Shown here piece by piece: positions 29,265 through 38,352 of a stretch of DNA of 64,000 bases (positions within the stretch are counted from its first letter, which is position 1; each line of letters begins with the position of its first letter). The notes under the pieces are model-generated. The model had not been told where the DNA came from and searched no databases. It saw only the letters and a program-made list of their open reading frames with translations. The stretch covers positions 434,001 to 498,000 of the forward strand of contig NC_012865.1 in the NCBI RefSeq assembly GCF_000026945.1, read 5' to 3'. Made by a program: the position numbers and the translations under genes. Source of the stretch: Candida dubliniensis CD36 (taxonomy: Eukaryota; Ascomycota; Pichiomycetes; Serinales; Debaryomycetaceae).

Positions 29265-30950
29265 ATGGAATATACTAGAGTCAATTCAAGTGAAGAATTA
29301 GAAGTATATGAAGAAGTTGGTCGTGGTGGATTTGGAGTAGTTTATCGAGGTATTATCAAATCAACAAATCAAGAAGTAGCTATTAAACAAATTGATTTAG
29401 AAAAAGATCTGACTGATTTAATTGAAATCAATAAAGAAATTCAAATTATATCAGAATGTCATTGTCAACAAATCACCAGTTATATGGGATCATTTGTTAA
29501 GAATTATAAATTATGGGTGATTATGGAATTTATTGATGGCGGATCAATATTTGAATTATTAAAACCAGGACCAATAATTGAAGAAAAAATTATTAGTTTT
29601 ATCTTGTATGAAATATTATTAGCATTAAATTATTTGCATAATCAAGGGAAAATTCATCGTGATTTGAAGAGTCAAAATATATTAATATCTAAAACTGGTG
29701 ATATTAAATTGACAGATTTTGGAGTCTCAACACAATTATCTTCAAATTTTTCTAAAAGAAATACCACTGTGGGTACTCCATATTGGATGGCACCTGAAGT
29801 GATTGTTAATAACAATGGTGGGCATAGTTTTAAAGCTGATATTTGGTCATTAGGTTGTTGTTGCTATGAAATGTTCACTGGGAAGCCACCATTACAATCA
29901 AAATACCCTCCAATGAGAGCCCTTCGATTAATTTCTAAATGCCAGAAGAATCAAGATTTTATTAGATTAATTGAATTGAATGAATTAGATATATCTTGGG
30001 AATTTAAAGATTTCTTACATCAATGTTTTATTGAAGATCCTAAATTAAGAGCAAGTGCTAATAAATTATTAAAACATAAATTTATTACGAAACATATACA
30101 TGATAAAGATAGAATTAAACTTCTTAAAAAATTAATCACGAAAAAACAATTGTGGAATCAACAAAATCATATAGTTAAAACTCAAAATTATTATGTCCCA
30201 ACAGATATTTATAATAATCAACTCAAATGGAATATGGATGAGCAGTATGAGAATGAGAACCAACAAATGGAACTTACGAAGGAAAGTCGAGATCAACACT
30301 CAGGCAATACCATAAAATTTGATATTAGTTCATTAATGTTGAATAATAAATTAGAAGATGACATTGAAGATGATGTTGAAGATGATGGTCATGAAGAAGG
30401 GAAATCTTCTCCCTCAAGTGAACCCAATGATGATGTAATAGGATTTTTCAAAAATGATTTCAATAATATTTTAATGAAAATTTTTAATAAAATTGATAAT
30501 AGAAATCAATTATCAAGATTACAATATGATCAATTAGTTGAAATGAATAATTTGATGACTCAATTGATTACAAATGATAATATACATGAAAATGGTAGTG
30601 GTACAAATAATAATCGAAAGATATTATTATTTCAATATTTGAAATATTTATTAAAAGAATTATTAAAAGAGAAAAATTCTCATATTAATCGATTGATATT
30701 ACCATCAAGTATATTACGTAACACTGGTACCAATAATAATACCACTAACATTTCTGGAAATACCCTAGTCAACAATAATCATACGACAAATTTGATGACC
30801 AATTTTACAACGAATGGGATATTATCATCAACTACAACAACATCAACAAGGGCAAATCATAACAGGACAATTAATCATACATGGACAAAGTTTGATGAAA
30901 TAGAATCTAGCCTATTAGATTCATGGATAAATAGAATGGAACAAGGATAA
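29265..30950 (+). CDS. KIC1: Ste20-family germinal-centre kinase, Kic1/Sps1 type
   Basis: Protein of 561 residues. The kinase domain fills about 14-270: glycine loop GRGGFGVVYRG, lysine AIKQID, catalytic HRDLKSQN, DFGVS, and the Ste20-family T-loop GTPYWMAPE. The C-terminal half is acidic and N-rich, with LKWNMDEQ and a short conserved end. The kinase resembles GCK-III enzymes, and the LKWNMD segment resembles EMKWDFD after the kinase domain of S. cerevisiae Kic1. Kic1 acts at the top of the RAM network (with Cbk1 and Mob2) that controls Ace2, cell separation and wall integrity. The protein is about half the length of S. cerevisiae Kic1, so Sps1 remains an alternative. CTG at 29409 (codon 49) should be Ser. 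The stop lies only 47 bases from that of the convergent SWD3. Confidence 0.7.
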   Translation: MEYTRVNSSEELEVYEEVGRGGFGVVYRGIIKSTNQEVAIKQIDLEKDLTDLIEINKEIQIISECHCQQITSYMGSFVKNYKLWVIMEFIDGGSIFELLKPGPIIEEKIISFILYEILLALNYLHNQGKIHRDLKSQNILISKTGDIKLTDFGVSTQLSSNFSKRNTTVGTPYWMAPEVIVNNNGGHSFKADIWSLGCCCYEMFTGKPPLQSKYPPMRALRLISKCQKNQDFIRLIELNELDISWEFKDFLHQCFIEDPKLRASANKLLKHKFITKHIHDKDRIKLLKKLITKKQLWNQQNHIVKTQNYYVPTDIYNNQLKWNMDEQYENENQQMELTKESRDQHSGNTIKFDISSLMLNNKLEDDIEDDVEDDGHEEGKSSPSSEPNDDVIGFFKNDFNNILMKIFNKIDNRNQLSRLQYDQLVEMNNLMTQLITNDNIHENGSGTNNNRKILLFQYLKYLLKELLKEKNSHINRLILPSSILRNTGTNNNTTNISGNTLVNNNHTTNLMTNFTTNGILSSTTTTSTRANHNRTINHTWTKFDEIESSLLDSWINRMEQG

Positions 30951-30997
30951 CTAATATAGTACAATCTTAAAATTTAATAAACGGACATACACAGTAC

Positions 30998-32137
30998 TTA
31001 AATAGGAGTTTCACCTCGTGATTCAACCTCTTTCTGTTGTGGTTCTTGATTTTCATTTCTGTCAATATATTTTTGATTCATATCTAAAATTGTAATTCTT
31101 CCGTCTCGACTACAACAACCCAATATTTCTCCTTGATTGTAAGTATCAACTCCTAATATAGCATCTTTGCCACACATTTGTGGATCTACTTGATAAACAA
31201 TTTGTTTCAGTTGAATATCCCAAATTAATAATCCAGTTGAATCACTACCAGAAACAATCAACACATTGTTATATTCATCACCATCGCCACTAATACCATT
31301 ATTATTATTATTATTAACATTTCTAGTTATAAACTTTATATCGCAATTGAATTTTTCACAAATTTTCTCACCATTTAGACCTTGATAAGTTTTATAAACT
31401 TTATTTTCCATATAATTCCATAATCGAATTTTCCCATCTAAACTAGAATTTAAAATAAATTGTCCATTTGGTGATAATTCAACTTTGGCAATTGGGAAAT
31501 TTAATACATCATTAGTACTAGCTGTAGCAGTACCATGACCACCAAAAGTACTATTAGTTAAAGTTTTCAAACATTGACTTGTTTGTAAATCAAATAATCT
31601 CATTAATCCATCATATGAAGCACTAACAATAATTGAATCATCAGGAGTTAATGCAATTGACAGAACTGGATCACTATGAGCAGCTAAAGTAGTTAATATT
31701 TTCCCACCATTTGAAGCAATATCCCATATTGTAATTGTTTCATCTGATGATCCACTAATCAAAATATTGCCCTTTTGCGTGAATTTCAAAGTTGTTATAT
31801 GATAAGTATGTTTCCGTAATATTTTTATACATCGTTGTTGAGTAATATTCCATAATCGAATGGTTAAATCATCAGAGCATGATGCAAGAATATTAGAATT
31901 TATAGGTGAATATACAATATCTGATATTCCTTTGGTATGTCCTGATAAAGTTGTGACTAATTTACCCGTTGTGGTATTATAAATGTATATTTTACCATTT
32001 GATGAAGAACAAGCAAAATTTTCTCCATTAGGGGAAAATTTAATGGCAGTAAACGTTATAGATGGTTCATTGATAGTATATCGGACCTTAAATAAATCAG
32101 ATTGTTGAATATCTGATGTTAATATTGGAATTCCCAT
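30998..32137 (-). CDS. SWD3: COMPASS WD40 subunit Swd3 (WDR5 homologue)
   Basis: Protein of 379 residues, nearly all a seven-blade WD40 propeller. Blade blocks include LSGHTKGISDIVYSP, ASCSDDLTIRLWNI, SGSSDETITIWDI and ASYDGLMRLFDLQTSQCLKTL. The last one is the signature block of WDR5/Swd3 (SYDGLxRxWD, then CLKTL), as is KVELSPNGQFIL with LDGKIRLWNY and KVYKTYQG. Swd3 is a core part of COMPASS, which methylates histone H3 lysine 4, and holds the Set1 catalytic part. An asparagine-rich insert (NVNNNNNNGISGDGDEYNN) sits in a loop of a late blade and should point outwards. The short charged tail (NENQEPQQKEVESRGETPI) is extra. Confidence 0.85.
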   Translation of the reverse strand: MGIPILTSDIQQSDLFKVRYTINEPSITFTAIKFSPNGENFACSSSNGKIYIYNTTTGKLVTTLSGHTKGISDIVYSPINSNILASCSDDLTIRLWNITQQRCIKILRKHTYHITTLKFTQKGNILISGSSDETITIWDIASNGGKILTTLAAHSDPVLSIALTPDDSIIVSASYDGLMRLFDLQTSQCLKTLTNSTFGGHGTATASTNDVLNFPIAKVELSPNGQFILNSSLDGKIRLWNYMENKVYKTYQGLNGEKICEKFNCDIKFITRNVNNNNNNGISGDGDEYNNVLIVSGSDSTGLLIWDIQLKQIVYQVDPQMCGKDAILGVDTYNQGEILGCCSRDGRITILDMNQKYIDRNENQEPQQKEVESRGETPI

Positions 32138-32865
32138 TGAATTGGAATGGAATGGTGGTTGTCAATATTTGATGGTGGTTGCTTGTTTTTCTTTTTTCTC
32201 CCAGGTAAATATATTTGTGGGACAAACCTAATATTCATTTCAATCTAAGATCATTCCCCCCATTAACATGATAAGGTATTATCAGTCATTTATCCTACAA
32301 TGAAAGTATCTCCTTCACTGTCTTACATTAGATCAATTTAAGAGTGTTTCCTTATGTTAGTGTGCTTCCCTAGAATAATAGAGATTAGTACTTTAAGAAT
32401 CGAGTGTTCTATTATTTTCCTATACTATCTAATACTCCAACTTTTGAAAAGGTCACATAACTTCGTATATTAATAAAACTATCAATGTACATTCATCTAA
32501 TCGCTATATATATAATATTAATGGATTATGGTAATTGGTTGATTAACTGTATCCCAGACCAATTTATATTTGTGTATTTTCGCACGACTTTTTTGTTTGT
32601 GTATGTGACTTGCCCTCCTCCTTCTCGTGCTCAATCTTCACAGAATAGAAATCTCTCTCTGTCATTTGTTTAACCAATCAATCAATTAAATAGATAGACC
32701 GATACATATCACCTAATCAATTCAAGAGGCTTTTTCCCCTTTTTTTTTTCATCCTTATTTATTATTAAATCCAATATCACTTGATAATAAATCTTACTAG
32801 CCAACTATTATTATTATTTCAACAACCCCCTTTTCTTTTATTGGTAATTGTTTGTAACCATCATT
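32138..32865. other. Shared divergent promoter, SWD3 / VPS68
   Basis: A 728-base bidirectional promoter with no gene that I can support. It has a T run at about 32735-32749 and pyrimidine-rich tracts near 32620 and 32730-32850, close to VPS68. A 62-codon frame at 32485-32673 has no recognisable motif. Confidence 0.55.
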
Positions 32866-33402
32866 ATGGATCATAATCATTCAAGTAATTTATTTCGATT
32901 TGCATCAATTCAATTACCTAAATCAGCCAAATTACGATCATTTGGAATATATTTATCGGGGGCATTATTTGCCATTGGGTTTTGGTCACTTGTTGATGCA
33001 TCAATATATCTGAAAACTATTAATGCTAGTGATGTTCACGTTAATTTTATTGATTGGATTCCATTTTTAGCTTCTTCTATGGGGATGTTAATTGTTAATT
33101 CTATTGAAAAATCAAATTTAATGATAAATCCAAATAATCAGACTGATTTTACTGGAAGTGGAGGTGGTCATGCTTGGGCAGCCAGAATAATTTTGTTTAT
33201 GGGATTTAGTTTATTGGCTGGTGGATTAGCTGGAAGTTTTATGGTTTTCATATTGAAATATTTAATGAATCATTATACTTTCCCCACATTAGGTATGGGA
33301 GTTGCTAATATTGTATGTAATGGATGTGTTATGTTGAGTTGTATTTTCTTATGGTTGAGTCAAAATATTGAAGATGAATATAGTTATAGTTTAGCTTTGT
33401 AA
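32866..33402 (+). CDS. VPS68: Vps68 (TMEM50 / UPF0220 membrane protein)
   Basis: Protein of 178 residues from the ATG at 32866 (MDHNHSSNLFRFASIQLPK); six further codons upstream begin with TTG and were left out. Four hydrophobic segments are visible: about 26-46, 60-82, 104-127 and 140-163. The pattern of an acidic loop with GSGGGHAWAARIILFMGFSL and the last helix before QNIEDEYSYSLAL fits the Vps68 family. It forms a late-endosomal or vacuolar sorting complex with Vps55 that controls traffic from late endosomes to the vacuole. S. cerevisiae Vps68 has 184 residues. It is convergent with MCK1. Confidence 0.88.
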   Translation: MDHNHSSNLFRFASIQLPKSAKLRSFGIYLSGALFAIGFWSLVDASIYLKTINASDVHVNFIDWIPFLASSMGMLIVNSIEKSNLMINPNNQTDFTGSGGGHAWAARIILFMGFSLLAGGLAGSFMVFILKYLMNHYTFPTLGMGVANIVCNGCVMLSCIFLWLSQNIEDEYSYSLAL

Positions 33403-33941
33403 GAGAAAACCAAAAGATTATTGAGTTCTAGTTATAATTTCTATATATTAAAGAACAAATATACAAACAAACAGAATAAAAGTATATCAGGAATAGTAAT
33501 ATTAAACAAAAGAAGGGTAACACAATAAATAACCCCTTGAAGAAGTATATATATATATATATATGTATAGATATATATCAAAATAAAAAACAATAACAAA
33601 AAAAACAAAAACTAAATAAAAAATAAAAGACAAACAAAAAGATTTGGTGAAGTTTTTATCAAAATTACTATAAAACCGTGCAACACATACAAAGCATTAT
33701 AACAATTAAAACAAAGCAAAGGAAGGGAAAACAAAACAAAACAAATATTTGTAAAACTAGATTCTCCCTCCAAAAAAAAAAGTGAAAAAGAGAACCCAAC
33801 TCTAAATATATTTAACACACATTGTATGAAATGTGTAACAATTCAAATTAATTGTTGAAATGGGAGGAGGAGAAGGTGGGTAAATGGATTGATGTGTAGT
33901 GTCATGGAAAGTAAGGTAGGTAGGTAAATTAGGTCTCTTTA
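33403..33941. other. Convergent 3' gap, VPS68 / MCK1
   Basis: 539 bases shared by two 3' ends. Contains an AT dinucleotide run at about 33547-33564, an A-rich stretch at 33590-33640, and GGAGGAGGAGAAGGTGGG at 33863-33880. No gene is seen. Confidence 0.55.
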
Positions 33942-35165
33942 TTATGATTTCACAAATTCATTTTTCAATGACCCCAATAATTCTAATTCATATTCACTAA
34001 AATTAAATAAATGCAATTCAATTGGAGTTGAAGACCCTCGAGGATAAACTTTAAATTGTGAAGATTTCAATTCATCGAAAAATGGATGTACCAACACTCT
34101 TCTAGGACTAGCTCTTACATCAGGATCATATACCAATATTTTCATTAATAAATCAATTGCATCCAGGGGTGAATTACTAAAAATTTGTTTAAATCTTTCT
34201 TCTATACTGCAATTGAATAATCTTGTAGTATACATGTTACCACGATATTGAGGATTGCTTTTAAAGAAAAAAGTATTTGGTGGTGGTCCTAAAAGTTTAG
34301 CAATTTCTTTCAATTGAGATTCCGGTGATTGACCTTGGAAAATTGGTTTACCTAAAAACATTTCGGCAATAACACATCCTAACCCCCATATATCAATTTT
34401 GGTTGTATATAAAGAACATCCAACAATTAGTTCAGGAGCACGATAATATCTCGAACATATATAACTCACTGAAGGTTGATTTGGTTCCAATTTTTTCGCA
34501 GATCCAAAATCACAAATTTTCAATCTTACCGTGTTTGGATCAACAAGTATATTTGATGGTTTGATATCTCGATGACTAATACCATATCCATGTAAATAAA
34601 GCATGGCTCGTGCTAATTGGAAGGTATAAGCTTTCATATGAGGATATGGTATAGTGTATTTGGATTGACGATAATATTTGATTTCTGATTGTAAATTCGA
34701 TGGCAAACATTCCATAACTAAATTTTGATACACCTTATTATCAGAAGAACTTTTCTTGTCGAAAAAAAATCGTAAACTGACAATATTAGGATGGTTAACA
34801 AATCGTAAGATTTCCAATTCTCGTGATTTATATTCAGTTTGTGCAGGGACTCGTTTAATAGCAAATGGACCCAACCATTCACCATCTTTGTTGTTGTTGT
34901 TACTGTTGTTGCTTGTTGTACTGTTGCTATCTTTCTCATTATGACTGTGATGACGGAAATGACCAAGTAAATGAGAACCAGTACCATCATTACCTTTAGA
35001 TGAATTATTTTCATATTTCAACATAGCTTCAACAACAGTACCAAATGCACCTTCTCCTATTCTCTTGTATTCTTTGATTGTCATTTTGCTGGCACGTGAG
35101 GAGGAATTTTCCACCACGTCAGGTAAAGTATATTCATTTATAAAAGTTGACGACGATTGAGGCAT
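33942..35165 (-). CDS. MCK1: GSK-3 family protein kinase Mck1
   Basis: Protein of 407 residues. The kinase domain covers about 30-370: GEGAFGTVVEA, AIKRVP, HRDIKPSN, CDFGSAKKLEPNQPSVSYICSR, RYYRAPELIVG. The tyrosine in SYICSRYY is the autophosphorylated activation-loop residue of GSK-3. The end block (DLLMKILVYDPDVRASPRRVL, then the PRGSSTPIELHLFNFSEYELELLG tail in parts) is closer to S. cerevisiae Mck1 than to Rim11. Mck1 acts in meiotic entry, DNA-stress response, wall signalling and Sic1/Cdc6 turnover. An insert of about 40 residues rich in S, N and H (HLLGHFRHHSHNEK to NNNNKDG) lies between the glycine loop and the ATP-binding lysine and has no counterpart in Mck1 of baker's yeast. Confidence 0.85.
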   Translation of the reverse strand: MPQSSSTFINEYTLPDVVENSSSRASKMTIKEYKRIGEGAFGTVVEAMLKYENNSSKGNDGTGSHLLGHFRHHSHNEKDSNSTTSNNSNNNNKDGEWLGPFAIKRVPAQTEYKSRELEILRFVNHPNIVSLRFFFDKKSSSDNKVYQNLVMECLPSNLQSEIKYYRQSKYTIPYPHMKAYTFQLARAMLYLHGYGISHRDIKPSNILVDPNTVRLKICDFGSAKKLEPNQPSVSYICSRYYRAPELIVGCSLYTTKIDIWGLGCVIAEMFLGKPIFQGQSPESQLKEIAKLLGPPPNTFFFKSNPQYRGNMYTTRLFNCSIEERFKQIFSNSPLDAIDLLMKILVYDPDVRASPRRVLVHPFFDELKSSQFKVYPRGSSTPIELHLFNFSEYELELLGSLKNEFVKS

Positions 35166-37956
35166 TGTCTTGTCGGGGTAGTATAATATAGTTTAATAAC
35201 AGGACACGGCAAACAAAAAAAAAAAACAATTAATTTATGCTAAAAATATAGATATGTATCTCTTCTATGATTGAATAAGTTGTAAAGAAATTCGTTCTTA
35301 AACAAATATGGTAAAACTTGACAGACGTATGTATATCTTTCTGTGATTGATTCTTGTTAAAACAAACTTAATGTCAATAATTGGTTATTTGTTATTAAAA
35401 ATACCTCGTTTATATATAATGAATACCCAATTGAACAATTCAAATGTTACCTATGAATACTAATATTAATTCAAATTAAATTTATATGGAATATCGAAGA
35501 TACAACAAATCAATACTCAATAAACGTCAATAGTGGGACAATCGGGTAAACAACTGATCAACTTTTGGTTTCTTTCAAATCAACAAAAAGAATCACTGCA
35601 GTAATGTACAATTGTATTAGTTGGAAAAAGTAATATATTCAATTATAAATCAAATAGATTGCAATTGTTTGATTAATAAAAGGGGAACTTATAATGATTG
35701 ACAATCACTGAGTGAACGTGCGTTTCTATCTATCTATAATCCGTTATAATTAAGTAACGTGTAAAAAAAGTTGTTGGTTATATCGTTAGACGTAAGTGTA
35801 GACGTGATTGAGGTTATGATTGTGAGTGCAGTTGTCGTTACTGATCTGTTGTTGATAGCTGTTGTTGTTGTTGTTGTTGATTTGAATTTTGAGTTTATAA
35901 TTTTTGTTGATCAACCAACTTTAAAAAAAAAAAAATAACAACAATCAAATAATCAATCAAACAAACAAAAAAGTGAAGTTGAAGTTGAGTTGTTACAGAG
36001 ACATTTTTAACGCGAATAAGAGACAAAGAGTTGGAGTGAGACATAAAAAATAAGAGACATTTTCATTTGGCGTCCATCATTGTGTTTGGATTTAATTGAT
36101 TGTTAGCCTTACTAGGTTCTACGAATTCTCTTTCTTGTATGGCTTAACTTGACTTATTCTTTAACATCAACAACTTCTCGATTCTTGTTCTTCTTCTACT
36201 GTTCGAGGATTCTCTTCTTCCTAGTTTGCCCCCTTTTTTTTTAATTCAGTAAACTGCAGTTTCCCTTCTTCCCAACACTCAACCTTAAATCACAATAATA
36301 TATTGAAAGAGTATTAATTATTAACCAAAACCAAATAGAACCGCATATTACAACTTTTACCAAACAATTTATATTATCAACATACAACGTTGTGTATATA
36401 TTTTCTAGTTTTTAATCTCTTTAAGGGATTTACAATAAGAAAAATAAAAACTGTGTTGATTGTTGAATCCACACTTTTACTTTTTTTTTTTCTTGTCGTT
36501 GTTCTTCCCTTTCTTCCCTTTCTTTACTCCATTGTATTTGAAACTAATTGTACTTTCCTTATATTTATTTTGGACTGTATTGCACTATAATTGAATCTTT
36601 TTAACTTCTTGTTTTGTTGGCTTTACTACTTCGATCTCCACATTAGTGCTTGATTGGTTAGAGATAATAACCATTGACCATTCTTGTACTTTTCCAAGGA
36701 ATAAGGTTTATTCAAGATGCCAATTAAAACAACAATTGACTCTCTTTTTAGCCAATTAACCTAATCCTCTGATATACATATATGCGTGGGAATCTTTCAG
36801 ATGAAACACGTAAGTATAATGGTTTTGGTTTCTTTTTTTTTTATAAATGCATAACAAAAAACAGTAAATGTTGAACTATAAAGATTTGGAAGTAGAGTTC
36901 TATTGAGTTGTTGCTTTCAATATGATATTGGGCGCCCCTTTGTTAATAAGATGAAAAATGTTGTGTGAATATATAATTCAACTCCGTTCCCAATTTCCTT
37001 CTCCTTTGTTATTTAACACCAAACAAAAAAAAAAAACTACTCCATTTATATTCTAATCAGATTGGATACACTGTGTGATTGTCGTGATACTGTAATATCA
37101 TTTCCTTATTCCATTAAATTATCTGTTGTGTTGTTGCGATGGTCTATTTTAAAAATCAATTATTGATTCACCTGGTTGCAAAAAAAAAATCAACCTAAAA
37201 ATCCAATCGTGAGAGTTGTGAGCCCTCATCATATATACTTGGATATCACTAAATTGATAAGCTAAAACTAATAGAAATATCTTGTGATAAATCCAATCAA
37301 TATGGTATCAAGAATGTTTGAAGAAATACCAATTATTACTTCTTTTTTGTGGATTTTTAAATTGCAAGGTTGAATCAGTTGATTGAATAATCGTTCGATT
37401 TGTTACAAATATTATAATTACATCAACTCTTTTTATTATTCGTCAATTATCAGTTTTCTGGAAAACTCTATCCTTCCAATTGGTTGGAAATTATCTGAAA
37501 TAATAAATTCTTCCATCATATACACTAAGAATATACTTTAAAATCAATAATATATTACCAGTAATATACAAAAAGCAAAAGCAAAACTTTCTAACTCTAT
37601 AAAAAAAAATGGAAAAACAAATATGCAATGTAAATATCAAGTTTTTAATAATAATAAAATAGTGGTTTATCATTAACCACGTGCTAACATTCTGTATGAG
37701 TTTCTACTAAAAAAAGAAACAGGACCAGAATGTATATATATATATAGGCATGGGTAGATAATTGAAGCATTGACAATCCTAATTATATACCAATAGGATG
37801 TTCAAACTTCTTGATGATGATAAAAACAAAAAAACTAATCAACCAATCAATGTATGTCATTTCTATTTCAACTTTTAAACTCTCTAATTGTATTTCAATA
37901 GATAATTAAACAAAATAATAATCATAATCAAGCTTATTAGGACCTATGCTTTTTTT
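35166..37956. other. 2.8 kb gene-poor region upstream of MCK1
   Basis: Lies between two minus-strand genes. It should contain the MCK1 promoter and the 3' flank of the tail-anchored protein gene. A (GTT)n block sits at about 35859-35880, an A run at 35923-35935, and T-rich tracts at 36235-36245 and 36481-36495. AT-rich reading frames of 60-66 codons (36390-36590, 37491-37673) look random. No RNA gene was recognised. Confidence 0.55.
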
Positions 37957-38352
37957 TTATAAGGCATAAAATATCAAAATTCCTGAACCTAATACTAATA
38001 TAGTCAAAATAACCAATTTCAAAATAAATGTCCAAACATGATTTCTCCCACCAGCAGTTTCAATCAATTGTTTTTCTAAATCAACATCATCCAATAATTT
38101 GATTTTCCCGCCAGTAGAATTGGATTTATTCTTATTGGCTTTATAATCTTGTTTGATCAATTCATTGATTTCATTAATAGTAGTTGATCTTGTTCTTGTT
38201 GAATAATGATTTTGGGATAATGGGAGTTGGGTTATAGTAGTTTGAGATCTTGTTGCTACTAGATTAGGTTTGGTTTGCAGAGGTGGTCTGGTTATAGTTT
38301 GTATATTTGATGTTGATGGAGTTTTCAATATTGGGAAAGAATTGGTGGACAT
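37957..38352 (-). CDS. Unrecognised single-pass tail-anchored protein
   Basis: Protein of 131 residues, start MSTNSFPILKTPSTSNIQT. The first 60 residues are polar, rich in T, S, P, N and Q; a basic and acidic stretch follows (LIKQDYKANKNK, then KIKLLDDVDLEKQLIE). The last 25 residues form one hydrophobic helix (FILKLVILTILVLGSGILIFYAL) and end directly after it. This is the layout of a tail-anchored membrane protein with a cytosolic N-terminus. I do not recognise a SNARE core or any named family. It stands alone between two gene-poor stretches. Intact length, an ATG start and ordinary codon use make it likely to be a real gene. Confidence 0.68.
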   Translation of the reverse strand: MSTNSFPILKTPSTSNIQTITRPPLQTKPNLVATRSQTTITQLPLSQNHYSTRTRSTTINEINELIKQDYKANKNKSNSTGGKIKLLDDVDLEKQLIETAGGRNHVWTFILKLVILTILVLGSGILIFYAL

